DNA of 64,000 nucleotides from Acorus gramineus (Eukaryota; Streptophyta; Magnoliopsida; Acorales; Acoraceae), in contig JAUJYN010000020.1 of assembly GCA_030737835.1 (NCBI GenBank), forward strand, positions 1,426,001-1,490,000, in the 5' to 3' direction. Under the pieces are notes generated by a model. It did not search any database and was not told the DNA's origin. It saw only the letters and a program-made list of their open reading frames with translations. The position numbers and the translations under genes were made by a program. Positions 21,866-34,722 of this stretch are shown one piece after another; the first letter of the stretch is position 1; each line of letters starts with the position of its first letter.

Positions 21866-24170
21866 GCTCAAGTTTGATCATCCCAAGGAGATTATATTGG
21901 TCTATATAAAAATTAAAATTATTTGATTATTTTGGTTACCCTAGAGCCTAAATCTATTAATTTCTATTAAAGGGGAAGTGGCCCATATTTTTTATATATA
22001 TATGTCTTTACCTTGCCATAAATTTAGTTGTTACTCATGTTTATTTATTTATTTATTTATTTAAATGAACTATTTCAAATCAGATTTATATAAATTGTGA
22101 TTATATTTTAATTTTTCAAAGTCAAATTTTAGTAAATCATATCGATGTATTCAAATCTTAATAATTCAAAATTAAAGATATTACTAGATCTTTCTTAATT
22201 AAACTATTTACATATTTGTTACATTAATTTTATTACAATGTAACTCTATATATATTTTACATGGCTTATAAATTTATTATGCTATATATTAAATGGAATG
22301 AGCTTTAAATTCTTTTAATACATTATTTGTACTTGTTTATCATGAAGGTGTTATTTTTTATATATACAATATTTAATATGCTAAATATTTTTCTACATTA
22401 TGCTTTGCATATTGATATTATAGTTGCATCTTGTAAATTCTGGTTCATGTGCATTTAGCATGCTTATAAATCTTGCTATATCTTTAAGAGTTTAGATTGC
22501 ATTATTGGACCTTAGGATATCCCACCTGAGTTTTTAGATACAATATTTTTGGAGCTTAGTTATTTTGGTTCATTGTAAATTATTTTTTTAGAGCCACAAG
22601 ATAAGCCTGTATGAGAGTCATTCCTTTGAAGCCTAAGATGAGTTGAGTAAAATAGGATTGATGCATATAGGATTTGCATTCTCATTAGTTGTTTCTTTAT
22701 GTAAGAGCACTATATGCTGGATGATCGCTCATACTAAATATACGTCGAAGCGTGCACACATGAGAGGCATACCTTAACAACTGATATTTTCAAATTGTTC
22801 AATGTAGCCATGTATTCACAATTTTATTAGGATGCTTTCACGTTTTGTATAGTGTCGCAGATGGTTCAATCAATCCGTGAATGTCCATGTTAGCAAATGA
22901 TTTTCTTATATATATAAATTCTAAATATTGTAAATATCTTGAGTTTCATCTTGTTGTCATTATTATTGCCCCTATGTTGACGGTACAAGTTGGATCATTT
23001 ATGGTATGGGACGTAGATGAGCCTAACTTGTACAATTATGTATAAAATTGTTTGATGTGATTGTTTTTGCTATTGTCAATGTTTGCATTGTATAAGTTTG
23101 ACCGCCTATGGTATGAGACATAGGTGGGCCTGACTTATGCATTTGGTTGTTTGTAATGTCTTTGCTTGTTCCGTAAAATCGAATAACCCATAGTATAGAA
23201 CATGGGTAAGCTTGACTTGTATATTTTTATTGTATTGTTTGCCATTGGTTATGTTGTATGAGTTATAACACCTATGATTTGCAGCATGAGTGGATTTGAC
23301 CTATACATTTAATTATTGTGAATGTGTACCGACTTTGACTTTTAGGCCGTAATTAACCTTCTTTTATGGTATGTTTAGTATTCCAAATTTCTAATAATTT
23401 GGCATGGTTAGATTCCTCATTTCGTTGGCTTTCCAACGCTTCTTACAAATCATAAATCAGATGCGTATATATCAAGTTATGGAACAAACCATAACAAGGT
23501 GTTCTCGGACTATAGGAGCCGTCAAACTGGAAAATCGTATTTTTGAAAATAGGATCCATTTTTGGAAAGAACAGGTGCATTAATCAGGATTAATGCAAAC
23601 CATTGGCGTTGTAATTGTTTCCCCACGTGTATGAGTGGCTTATAAATCTCTTTTTCTCTCTCCTTACATTGAAACCCTAGAAATTTCAAACCCTAAAAGT
23701 CTTTCTTCTTCCCTTTTTTCGGCACAGTTACTGGGAGCTCGGGAAAGAGAGTTCAAGCAAAGTTTTGGTGAGTTTTCTAAAGAGTTTTTTTATTGATAGT
23801 AATCCCTTTTAGAAGTCCTTAATATATGATCTCGTTTTAAAGGTTTTCAAACAAAAAGAATAAGTCACCTTCTTGTTGTTTTTTAAGGTCTTGATATGAT
23901 TTTGGGTCTTGTATTATGTTAATGATTTGTTGATGCTTTTGTGAAGTTTTTACAAGTTTTTTATGATGATATTGAATCTCAATGCATATATTTGAAGTTT
24001 ATGATTTCTTGGGTTTTCTTGTTGGATTTTCCTCATAGCCTCAATGGGATTTAGATGATTTTCAGATTTAATGTTATAGCAGTGATGTTTTAAGGTTTCT
24101 AAGTCTTTCATGTAAAGATAAATATGTTTATGTATATACCATGTTTAGGTTAATTCGTGTAAGGTAGAAA
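21866..24170 (+). other. AT-rich LTR-like region, unassigned
   Basis: No gene is seen. The right part looks like the U3/leader of another gypsy LTR on the plus strand: GGCTTTCCAACGC (about 23427) and ATCAAGTTATGG (about 23480), words also found in U3 of E and B; a TATA-like GGCTTATAAATC (near 23637); and a pyrimidine-rich leader with CCCTAGAAATTTC. Four diverged tandem units lie at 22975-23330. LTR B begins at its right edge. Confidence 0.5.
22975..23330 (+). repeat. Four diverged tandem units of ~90-115 bp
   Basis: Each unit has, in order, a GTA(C/T)AAGTT-like start, a CCTATGGTATG(A/G)GAC-like core, GGTGGGCCTGACTT-like end and a TATGCATTT-like AT tail. Such short arrays are common in plant gypsy LTRs. 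Confidence 0.65.
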
Positions 24171-26270
24171 TGTTAGGCCTGTGTCATTTGGAGGCTTATA
24201 TTTTTTCGATCAGAGTAGCTAAAATTTTTATTTTTAGCTATCTGCAGAAGTTAGAGTACTTTGATTGAAAATGTGTCAGCATAATTATTCTCCTGGTATT
24301 GGCATTGGCCTACCTGTAAATTCGCGTCACATTCTGACATCTTTGTAGAAGTTATGCATTCCGATTGGTATTCGGATTTAATTTTGTTAATATCCAAGAT
24401 GAAGAGGTTTAAATATGATTTTATCATGAGATGCTCAGTTTTGAGTTAGCTTTCATACAAAAGTGAAATTGGATCAACTCGATTCATGTAGTAAAAGTTA
24501 TGGGTATTTTTCCAAGTATACCCCGGGGATGAGAAAATCCTTGCAGCAGCCCTGTTCGATGTTTAGCTCACATTTTGAAATATCTGGAGGGGTTATTTTT
24601 TCTGATCATAAACATGAAAGTTGTAGATAAGCTTCTTGGCTTTCCAATGGATTTTGAATTGTGCAATTCGGAGCTATATTGGGGAAGTTATGGCTGTTCT
24701 AGTGAAGCATGTACAGAATTTCAGGTCATGGACGATTTGGTCCTTTGAAACCAACTTTGGCTATATAATGTAATCCCCCCCAAATGTCTCCTCTCTAACT
24801 CTCTTTGGTCCAGCCCTCTTGAGTGTGTTTGGTAGAGTTTTAGAAGGGGAAGATGATGAAGAAGTGCTTGGAACAGCAAAGAAGAGAAGGTGTGTGCCAT
24901 TGTTGTTGTCTCTTCCCTCTCCTCCTCCTATTGCTCCCCCCTCATGTTATCCATCGATCCCCCCTCCCCTCTGGTTCAGCAAGAAGAAGAGGAATGAAAG
25001 CTGAAGGGGTGGTAGTGGTGGTGGTGGTCGAGGTGGTCATGGGCATGCTTGCGAGCTCCCACTGTCACACGCCCCAGGGCGGCCGTCCCTAAAACGTGGC
25101 AAGTATATATAATATCAGCAGTCTATACAGGAGATCAATAAAATACTCTAAACAACATCGAAAATGACAACACAGACAATAAGTAGCTGGCATAATGTAT
25201 ACTAATAGCGGAAGCTCAAACGTCTGAGTCTGTAATTCAAGACATATTACAGACCCGAATACATAATCAACTGTCCTGTGAGAGCCAATATACATAATGA
25301 CATCCAAATACAAGTATGTGCCCAAACACGAAATACAATACATATAATCACGAAGGGGGATGCTGATGGCCTCTCACTCGCAGAACGTGACGCTGCTCCG
25401 CTACTACTGATTTGCCTCGGGGAGCTCCTCCTTCAGATCCGACTCAGATATAACTGGAGAAAAATATGCGAGGGGTGAGCCACACGCTCAGTGAATAGCA
25501 CAACCCATGCATCACAATTCATATTAACCTCAAATAATTTATAGTCCCTAACACGGGAGCAACTACACATTCTAGTGGGTCGTTTCATCGCCAACCCACC
25601 TCCCCCCCTCACCCTCACCCTTTCCGGGGGGTGACATGGGCCTCTTGGGGCATACTAGACCGCTCTCCACCCCTGGTCCACCTGGTAGCCTCTCCCACCC
25701 TCGTAGCCTCCACCTGGTATACTCCCACTATCAGTACTGTCCGACGCATCGGAGGTACCTACGGACGGGAGCCCTCTGTCAGGTCAGCCAACGCCGGGGA
25801 GTCCCTACATCGGATCCAACCAAAAGGAGAAGACAGCCTACTCACACGGATATGATCCTCTTGGATCCATCGACACCGATTTGTAACGCTAATAATGTCA
25901 TGAATTCTCAAGAATTCCTCCAGGGCGCATAACTCAGATGCGGGAGACATATATTATAACAACAAGGTTATAATATTCTCTAAGGCATGCTTGTAACTAT
26001 ATGCTCTCATTTGATTTAATTAGATTAAACTAGATGGAAACATACATAGTTCGGGGCATGGCATCTAGGCATGCATAGGCCTCTATACATGATATAAGGG
26101 TGCATATCCCTAGCATACAAGTCTAAGGTGGCATGGATACATCATATTAATCATGCATGCATAGTTTTACATTATCACAAGTTAATATACAATTATGGTG
26201 CCCCAGGGGAGGGCAATGCACGCCTACGTGCATCGAACGCCTCCCTACTTGGTTGGATTGTCCCACTCAC

Positions 26271-26306
26271 CGAAACCCGGGTCGTTGGGTGACCGTCCGT
26301 CAAGAT
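26271..26306 (-). other. Mini-exon-like segment of A 3' LTR (36 nt)
   Basis: On the minus strand TGTCTTGCAG precedes and GTGAGTGGGAC follows. The partner copy is at 33756-33791. Confidence 0.45.
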
Positions 26307-27272
26307 CTGCAAGACAAGGGCATTCCATATGGTGAGTAAACTACACAAATATATAAGAAATTTACTAGAAATACCCAATACTCGGACAAGCATGCATACG
26401 GGCCCGCACGCACGCGAGCACGCGCGTACGCACGCGAGTTCGAGTGCCCCGACACTCTCCCGAACCCTCAGGCAGCGATACGCATGGCCCCTCGCACGCG
26501 CACGCACGAATGCGAACGCCTGCACACGCCCCTGCACCCCGGGCGCACTGCTGCGCGCCCAGACGCGCTGCGGCGCGCGCACGCACGCTCGCGCGCGCCC
26601 AGCCAGCTCGTACCCGCGCGCTCTGCGTGCCTACGCAGCACACCGCGCGCACACCTGCCCGTCTGCGCGTACGCGGGCACGCCGCCAACGCCCCCGTCTG
26701 CGCCCGCCAGCGCCTGCCTACGCCCGCAGACGCGCGCGCACGCACGCGGATGACCCCGCACGGGCGCCCAAGCCCCTTCCACCCCCTCCTCAGCCCTCCC
26801 ACACCCCCTAACATCCATGCATACCATGCATGCCCATTCACACACCCTAATCAAGCATCTAACCTAGCTAAGGGAGGAGGAAGACTTACCCAATGAGAGG
26901 AGGAACAAGGGAGGAAGCTCGGGTGCCCTTCGCGCACCAAATCGTCACCACCAAGACCACCACCACCACCCTCAGCCCTAACAATGGCTGAAATAGAAGG
27001 GGAGGGGAACCATGAGAGGGAGGTAAACAAAGGGGAAAACAAATCAAAGACCATGGAGAGGTAGATCCAACCCTTACCTCTCTTTTTCCCTTCAATGGCT
27101 TTCCATTTCAACTTCTCTACTACCTCTAATGGGGAAAATAACAAGAGGGAGAGGTGGAGTGTTTTGTGTGTGAGAGAGATGAAGAAGAGAAGAGAAGAGA
27201 AGAGAAAGAAGTGGATGCCCACTTTAGGGCATACACACACACACACACTCACACACTTAGGGTTTTGGTGAG

Positions 27273-27402
27273 GTTTGACTTTGGGTCAACCTATCCACAC
27301 AAACAAACAAAACCAATTGACCAAGTCAATGGTCAAACTTGACTTGGTCAAAGTCCTCTTTGACTTGGTCAAGTCCCCCTTTGACATTCCCACTCGGTCA
27401 AA
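27273..27402 (-). promoter_or_regulatory. Dense W-box cluster in U3 of A 3' LTR
   Basis: About ten TTGACC/T cores, counted over both strands, in about 130 bp, partly as palindrome-like pairs (TTGACTTGGTCAA). The twin block is at 34593-34722. WRKY factors are known to bind this core; use by this element is inference. Confidence 0.55.
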
Positions 27403-27650
27403 ACCTGGATATGATTCGGAACTGCCAAATTCTGAAACGTTACTGGAATTCGATGAAATTTTCGTGAGTGGCTTGAAATGGCACCAGGACACATAATGTG
27501 CAGTTAGATTTTCAATCGGAGTTCTCAAGCTCATGATGATAGCTAAAAATCCAAAATTTTAGCGGTTCCGATCGAAAAAAGAAAAAGTTGAAAAACTGCC
27601 AGAAATGTTTCAAAGGTGACCAGACGGCTAAAAGTGACACATATATAACA

Positions 27651-27664
27651 TTCTTCCCCCCTTT
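27651..27664 (-). other. A polypurine tract
   Basis: On the minus strand it reads AAAGGGGGGAAGAA and runs directly into the LTR start TGTTATATATG. Confidence 0.95.
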
Positions 27665-27698
27665 GGAAATTTTGTCCACAAAATAAATACAAAAACAT

Positions 27699-29130
27699 CT
27701 AGGAAGGGAAAAGATGCGGATATGCGCCACGCATGGCGTCCTCGCGCTCCCAAGTGGCCTCGGCACCAGAACGGTGCTGCCATCGCACCTTAACCAGCTG
27801 GACGGTCTTGGTGCGGAGCCTCTTCTCGTGTCGGTCCAAGATCTCGATCGGCTGCTCCACGAATGACAAGTCCGGCTCGAAGACGAGCGGCTCGAACAGA
27901 ATAACGTGAGCAGGATCGTGGACGTAACGCCTCAGCTGCGAGACATGGAAGACGTCATGGGCCTGAGCCAACTGTGGGGGCAGGGCTACGCGATAGGCCA
28001 CCTCTCCAACCCGCTCGAGGATGAGAAACGACCCAATGAAACACGGACTCAGCTTGCCCCGCACACCGAAACGGAAGATGCCCTTCATCGGGGACACCTT
28101 CAGGAAAACATGGTCACCAACCTCGAAGGCGAGCTCACGGCGACAACGATTGGCGTAGCTCTTCTGACGGCTCTGAGCGACTCGGATACGCTCGCGAATC
28201 GTCTTGACCATCTCTGAGGTCTGGTGGATGATCTCTGGTCCCTCCAACTGGCGCTCTCCGACCTCGTCCCAACACAAGGGGGACCTGCAGCTGCGGCCAT
28301 AGAGCGCTTCGTATGGTGCCATCCGGATACTCGAGTGGTAGCTGTTGTTGTAGGCAAACTCCACCAACGGAAGATGCCTCTCCCAACTGCCCCCAAAGTC
28401 GAGAACGCAAGCTCGCAGCATGTCCTCCAGGGTCTGAATCGTCCTCTCCGACTGGCCGTCCGTCTGCGATGAAACGCTGTACTGAAGTGGAGGTTCCTAC
28501 CAAGGGCGTGCTGAAGGCTACGCCAGAACCTCGAAGTAAATCTCGCGTCTCTATCAGAAATGATGCTGACGGGAGTGCCATGGAGACGAACAATCTCGGA
28601 GACAAACAACTGCGCCAGGGTGTCCAGAGAATCGGTGAGTCGGATGGGGAGGAAATGAGCGGACTTTGTCAGTCGGTCGACGATTACCCAGATGGCATCG
28701 CGACCCGAACGTGACCTCGGCAAGCCCGAACGGAATCCATGGTGATCTGCTCCCACTTCCACTAAGGAATCTCAATGGACTGCAGCTTCCCCGCAGGACG
28801 CTGATGCTCCGACTTCACCTGCTGGCATACCAAGCAACGGGCAACGAAACGGCCAATATCCGTCTTCATCCCGCGCCACCAGTAGCCACGACGAAGGCCC
28901 CTGTACATCTTCGTGCCACCAGGATGCACTGTGTACCTCGAACGATGGGCCTCGTCCAAGATCTTCTGCTTCAGCTCTGCGTCGTCAGGAATGCATACTC
29001 GACCTCTGAACCGCAGGATCCTGTCCTCGCGAATCTGGTAGTCCGGACGCTCGCCCCGGGCGACGCCTTCAGAGAGGACTAGAAAGTGAGGATCCTGCCC
29101 CTGAGCCGTGCGGATCTCGTCGAGAAGAAC
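27699..29130 (-). mobile_element. A integrase and chromodomain region (fossil)
   Basis: The minus strand encodes the zinc-binding region of integrase (about 28790-28960: HPGGTKMYRGLRRGYWW, CLVCQQVK), the catalytic core ([14 protein letters not shown] near 28640) and the C-terminal part ([30 protein letters not shown]). At the end (27699-27850) a chromodomain-like segment carries [17 protein letters not shown]. This C-terminal chromodomain marks the chromovirus branch and in relatives steers insertion into heterochromatin. Coding is not continuous. Confidence 0.92.
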
Positions 29131-29189
29131 GGGCTGCACCACTAGCTTGCCAAAAAGCCACCCGCAGGTGTCTCTCGAACGCTGATCCA

Positions 29190-29640
29190 GCAAGCGGCCT
29201 CCTCCAGAAGCCTCCAACGACGTACAGCCAAGTGGGCGGCCATGCCCAAGGGCTGCCTGCTGAGAGCATCGGCCACGACATTCGCCTTACCCGGATGGTA
29301 AGCGATGTCACAATCATAGTCCTTCAGGAACTCGACCCAACGTCTCTGACGCATGTTGAGCTCCGGCTGGGACTGCAAGTAAGTCAAGCTCTTGTGATCA
29401 GTGAAGAGCTCGAACTCCTCGCCATAGAGGTAGTGCCTCCACATCTTCAGCGCAAAGATGATCGCTGCTAACTCTAAGTCGTGGGTGGGGTAATTCTGCT
29501 CATGGGGCTTCAACTGACGCGACGCGTAAGCCACAACCTTACCGTACTGCATCAGGACGCAACCCACACCCAGCCGCGATGCATCAGAGTAAACTGCGAA
29601 TCCACCACTCCCAGACGGAATGGTAAGAACTGGCGCTGAG
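29190..29640 (-). mobile_element. A RNase H domain (fossil)
   Basis: The minus strand encodes [18 protein letters not shown], then [12 protein letters not shown] and [16 protein letters not shown], the usual order of Ty3/gypsy RNase H. It follows RT directly and precedes the integrase zinc region. Confidence 0.95.
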
Positions 29641-29929
29641 GTGAGCCTTCGCTTCAACTCCAGGAAGCTCTCCTCGCAAGCTGGGGACCACTCGAACCGG
29701 ACATCCTTCCGAGTGAGGCGGGTCAGAGGAACAGCTATCTTCGAGAAACCCTCGACAAACCTCCGATAATAACCCGCTAAACCCAGGAAGCTCCGAATCT
29801 CTGTGGGGTTCGACGGTCGACGCCAATTCGACACGGCGAGCGTCTTGTCCGGGTCCACAGATATGCCCTCGCCGGAAATCACGTGGCCTAGAAAGGCCAT
29901 ACGCTCCAACCAAAACTCGCACTTACTGA

Positions 29930-30490
29930 ACTTGGCGAACAACTGATGTCGGGCCAAAGTCTCCAAGACAGTGCGGAGATGGTGAGCGTGCTCCTCAAGA
30001 CTCCTCGAGTACACCAGAATATCATCGATGAAGACTACTACGAAGGAGTCGAGGAAGGGCCGAAACACCCGGTTCATCAGATCCATGAAGGCTGCCGGTG
30101 CATTCGTCAACCCAAACGGCAGTACTCGGAACTCGTAGTGCCCATAACGGGTACGAAAGGCCGTCTTCGGAATATCTGACTCCCGGATCTTCAGCTGATA
30201 GTAGCCCGAACGAAGATCGATCTTAGAAAAGACACGCGCTCCCTGGAGCTGGTCAAACAGATCGTCAATCCGTGGCAAGGGGTACTTGTTCTTCACGGTC
30301 CGCTTGTTCAGCTGCCTGTAATCAATACAAAGCCGCAGCGAACCGTCCTTCCGAACGAACAAAACAGGGGCTCCCCACGGAGAAACACTCGGACGTGCGA
30401 AGCCCTTCTCGAGCAACTCCTCCAACTGCTCCTTGAGCACCTTCAGCTCTGCTGGGGCCATCCGGTACGGAGCTCTCAAAATCGGCTCGG
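29930..30490 (-). mobile_element. A reverse transcriptase domain (fossil)
   Basis: The minus strand encodes [53 protein letters not shown] and the catalytic motif region [11 protein letters not shown] near 30030. The pre-RT linker [20 protein letters not shown] lies upstream (about 30500-30580). A typical gypsy RT. Confidence 0.95.
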
Positions 30491-30779
30491 TCCCCAGAAT
30501 TAGATTAATCTCAAACTCGATCGCGCGATCCGGCGGTAATCCCGGAAGATCATCGGGGAAAACCTCTGGATATTCCGCCACGATCGGAGTCTGACTGATA
30601 TCTGCCCGCAGTGGTGCGTCCTCCTCAGCAATATACGCCAGAAAGCCCTCACATCCTCCCTGAAGGAGTCTCCACGCCTGGATAGATGACACGAACCCCA
30701 AAGGGGCTATGTCACGATCGCCCACGAACTGGAAAGACCTCCGACCCGGAAGGTGGAAAGACACCGACTTCGCAAAACA

Positions 30780-31080
30780 GTCGATGCTGGCGTGACTAGC
30801 TGAGAGCCAATCCATTCCCAGGATGGCATCGAAGTCCGTCATGGCGAGCTCTACCAACTCTACTGGAAACTCATGCTCCGCAATCACCACGGTACACCCT
30901 CGGTAAACAGAACGGAGGAGAATACGGTCTCCAATGGGCAATGATATCTCCAGCATAACATCAAGAGGGGCGGACGCCACGCCCATCCGTCTCGCAAAAC
31001 GGGAGACACGAACGAGTGCGTGGCTCCGGAATCAAATAACACATATGCAGGGAGCTGGGAGATCAAAACAATACCTCGGA
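30780..31080 (-). mobile_element. A aspartic protease domain (fossil)
   Basis: The minus strand encodes [15 protein letters not shown] near 31020-31070 and, downstream, [24 protein letters not shown] is the active-site motif of retroviral-type proteases. Confidence 0.92.
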
Positions 31081-31299
31081 CCACGCTACCCGAAGCCTGC
31101 GCCTCCTCGGCTGAAAGCGCTGCAACTCGACCCTGAACAAACTGCGGCTGAGGAGCAGGGGCACGCCTCGCAGGCTGCACTGGCTGCCTCCTCTGGTCAA
31201 CTCGGCCACCCTGTGGCTGCTGCTGCTGATGCTGTGGCTACTGCTGCTGGAGGGGCTGCTGCTGCTGTAGTTGTTGTTGCTGCTGTGGGCGCAGCACAC

Positions 31300-32472
31300 G
31301 GGGTCGGCCAGCATCAGGGCAATTATATAAAATATGCCCGACGCGCTGACAATGGAAACAGCGCCGCTTCTCCGGCTGCCTGGCCTGGACTGGTACTGCC
31401 GCAATGGGTGCTGGACCTCGCGCTGGCACCACATCGACTGGAGTAGCGGCAGCCGCTGACTGATCAAAGCGGGGCCGCTTCTTCTTGCGATGTACCTGGT
31501 CCTGGCTCCTGGGGGGTCTCTGGTCTGCATAAGGGTTGGAACCCCCAAAGGGACCCCAAGGTCTCGCTCGACTGTCTTCGCCCGAGACACCAAGTCTGAG
31601 TACCTCGTGAACGCCTGAGAGGTGACATGCACCCGAATGGTGCTAATGAGACCCATCTCGAAACGACGGCATCGCGTCTCCTCATCCATCACCAAGGCGG
31701 GGGCGAACCTGGAAAGCCTCGTGAAGCGTGTGGAGTAGTCAGCGACTGACATGGAGCCCTGCGTCAGCTGCTCGAACTCTCGCATCATGATCTGGCGTGT
31801 CAAAAATGGAAAGTACTCCTCCAGGAAGTATCTCCGGAACCCAGCCCATAGAAGTCGCTCCACTCCCTCGGGGATGTCCACCGATCGGGTAGCCCACCAG
31901 TCGGCGGCGCTACCCTTCAACATGAAGGTGGCCAGGGAGACACGCTGGCGGTCGGTGCAGTGCATGGTCGAGAACATCTTGTCCACCTCCATCAACCAAC
32001 GCTCAGGGGCAAGGGGATCCGCCGTCTGGCCATGGAACTCGGGAGGGTGGAGCTTCAGAAAGGCAGTGAGGCCACTCTGATGCACTCGCGCCGCAGCCTC
32101 TAGCTCCACCTCCCTCTCCAGGGGATCCTGAACTCCCACCACCGGAATCACCACGGGGACAGGGGGTACGTCGGGCACCACCGGTGGATCTGCCACCAAG
32201 GGGACCTGTGGGACTGCCTCGCGGGCCGCCCGCAGCTCCTGGATCTCTCGTGCCTGCTCAGCTAACGCCCTAGTCTGGGCCTCCAGTGCCCTAGTCTGAG
32301 TCTCCACCAGATCTGCGATACGAGCGTAAGCACGCTCCCATGCAGGAGGCTCCTGCGCTGGTCCTGGCCCCATAGCCGAGGACTCTCCAGTAGCATCCTC
32401 GCCTCTGGTAGGTCAGGGAACCTCCAAAGGCCGAGAGGGACCACGTCCACGCATTCCTCTACGAGGAGGCAT
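31300..32472 (-). mobile_element. A gag region (fossil)
   Basis: Gag starts near 32472 with MPPR. A retrotransposon capsid segment (FHGQTADPLAPERWLMEVDK, TFMLKGSAADWW) lies about 31880-32060, and a zinc knuckle CFHCQRVGHILYNC (CX2CX4HX4C) about 31320-31370. Downstream towards the protease is a glutamine-rich linker (31200-31310, CTG/CTT runs on the plus strand). Confidence 0.92.
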
Positions 32473-32567
32473 ATCAGCAACCTAAGAAAACATACACTAG
32501 GATCAGAATACTCATATAGAAATCCTAGGACTCATCTCTAAGAAAACAATTGGCTCTGACAGGACCA

Positions 32568-32580
32568 GGCTCTGATACCA
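32568..32580 (-). other. A primer-binding site
   Basis: On the minus strand it reads TGGTATCAGAGCC, matching the 3' end of plant tRNA-iMet, five bases from the LTR end. Confidence 0.95.
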
Positions 32581-34528
32581 ACTTTTGTCACGCCCCAGGG
32601 TGGCCGTCCCCGAGACGTGGCAAGTATATATAATATCAGCAGTCTATACAGGAGATCAATAACATACTCTAAACAACATAAAAAATGACAACACAATCAA
32701 AAGGCAGCTGACATAATATATACAAATAGCGGAAGCTCAAACGACTGAGTCTGTAATTCAAAGACATATTACAGACCCGAATACATAATCAACTGTCCTG
32801 TGAGAGCCAATATACATAATGACATCCAAATACAAGTATGTGTCCAAGCACGGAATACAATACATACAATAAAAAAGGGGATGCTGATGGCCTCTCACTC
32901 GCAGAACGTGACGCTGCTCCGCTACTGCTGATGTGCCTCGGGGAGCTCCTCCTTCAGATCCGACTCAAATATAACTGGAGAAAAATATATGCGAGGGGTG
33001 AGCCACACGCTCAGTAAATAGCACAACCCATGCATCACAATTCATATTAACCTCAAATGATTTATAGTCCCTAACACGGGAGCAACAACACATTCTAGTG
33101 GGTCGTTTCATCGCCAACCCACCTCCCCCCCTCACCCTCACCCTTTTCGGGGGGTGACATGGGCCTCTTGGGGCATACTAGACCGCTCTCCACCCCTGGT
33201 CCACCCGGTAGCCTCTCCCACCCTCATAGCCTCCACCTGGTATACTCCCACTATCGGTACTGTCCGACACATCGGAGGTACCTACGGACGGGAGCCCTCT
33301 GTCAGGTCAGCCAACGCCGGGGAGTCCCTACATCGGATCCAACCAAAAGGAGAAGACAGCCTACTCACACGCTAATAATGTCATGAATTCTCAAGAATTC
33401 CTCCAGGGCGCATAACTCAGATGCGAGGAGACATATATTATAACAACAAGGTTATAATATTCTCTAAGGCATGCTTGTAACTATATGCTCACATTTTGAT
33501 TTAATTAGATTAAACTAGATGGGAACATACATAGTTCAGGGCATTGTATCTAGGCATGCATAGGCCTTTATACATGATATAAGGGTGCATATCCCTAGTA
33601 TACAAGTCTAAGGTGGCATGGATACATCAGATTAATCATGCATGCACAGTTTTACATTACCACAAGTTAATATGCAATTATAGTGCCCCAGGGGAGGGCA
33701 ATGCACGCCTATGTGCATCGAACGCCTCCCTACTGGGTTGGATTGTCCCACTCACCGAAACCCAGGTCGTTGCATGACCGTCCGTCAAGATCTGCAAGAC
33801 ATCGGCATTCAATACGGTGAGTAAACTACACAAATACATAAGAAATTTACTAGAAATACCCAATACTTGGACAAGCATGCATACGGGCCCGCACGCACGC
33901 TAGCACGCGCGTACGCACGCGAGTCCGAGTGCCCCGACACCCTCCCTAACCCACGGGCAGCCATACGCATGGCCCCTCGCACACGCCCGCACGCGCCCCT
34001 GCACCCGAGACGGACTGCCGCGCCCTTGCCCGGGCGCCCAGACGCGCTGCCACGCTCCAGCGCTTACCCGCGCACACTGCGCGCCAGCGCAACACCCCGC
34101 GCGCATGCCCGCGTGTCTGCGCGTACGCACGCGCGCCCGCCGGCAAGCCCTTCTACGCGCGCCAGCGCCTGCCTAGCTAACATCCATGCATACCATGCAT
34201 ACCCATTTACACACCCTAATCAAGCATCTAACCTAGCTAGGGGAGGAGGAAGACTTACCTGAAGAGAGGAAGAACAAGGGAGGAAGCTCGGGTGCCCTTC
34301 GCGCACCAAATCGCCACCACCAACACCACCACCACCACCACCACCCTCAGCCCTAACAATGGCTGAAATAGGGGGGGAGGGGAACCATGAGAGGGAGGTA
34401 AACAAAGGGGAAAACAAATCAAAGACCATGGGGGAAAATAACAAGAGGGAGAGGAGGAGTGTTTTGTGTGTGAGAGAGATGAAGAAGAGAAGAGAAGAGA
34501 AGAGAAAGAAGTGGACGCCCACTTTAGG

Positions 34529-34566
34529 GCACACACACACACACACACACACTCACACTCACACAC
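34529..34566. repeat. (CA)n microsatellite in A 5' LTR
   Basis: CA dinucleotide run with small interruptions. The 3' LTR twin (27233-27256) is shorter, so the tract changed length after insertion. Confidence 0.9.
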
Positions 34567-34592
34567 TTAGGGTTTAGGGTAATTTTGGTGAG

Positions 34593-34722
34593 GTTTGACC
34601 TTGAGTCAACCTAACCACACTAACAAAGAAAACCAATTGACCAAGTCAATGGTCAAACTTGACTTGGTCAAAGTCCTCTTTGACTTGGTCAAGTCCCCCT
34701 TTGACATTCCCACTTGGTCAAA
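34593..34722 (-). promoter_or_regulatory. Dense W-box cluster in U3 of A 5' LTR
   Basis: The same block as 27273-27402; the TTGAC/GTCAA cores are almost all kept in both LTRs. Confidence 0.55.

Larger units (their letters stand above)
25063..27650 (-). repeat. A 3' LTR (2,588 bp)
   Basis: It starts TGTCACACGCCCC and ends GACACATATATAACA on the plus strand. It holds one G-run repeat unit (25570-25645), the mini-exon-like segment (26271-26306), a GC-rich tract (26400-26780), a donor-like GGTAAGT (near 26885-26891, minus), a CA microsatellite and the W-box block. Confidence 0.95.
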
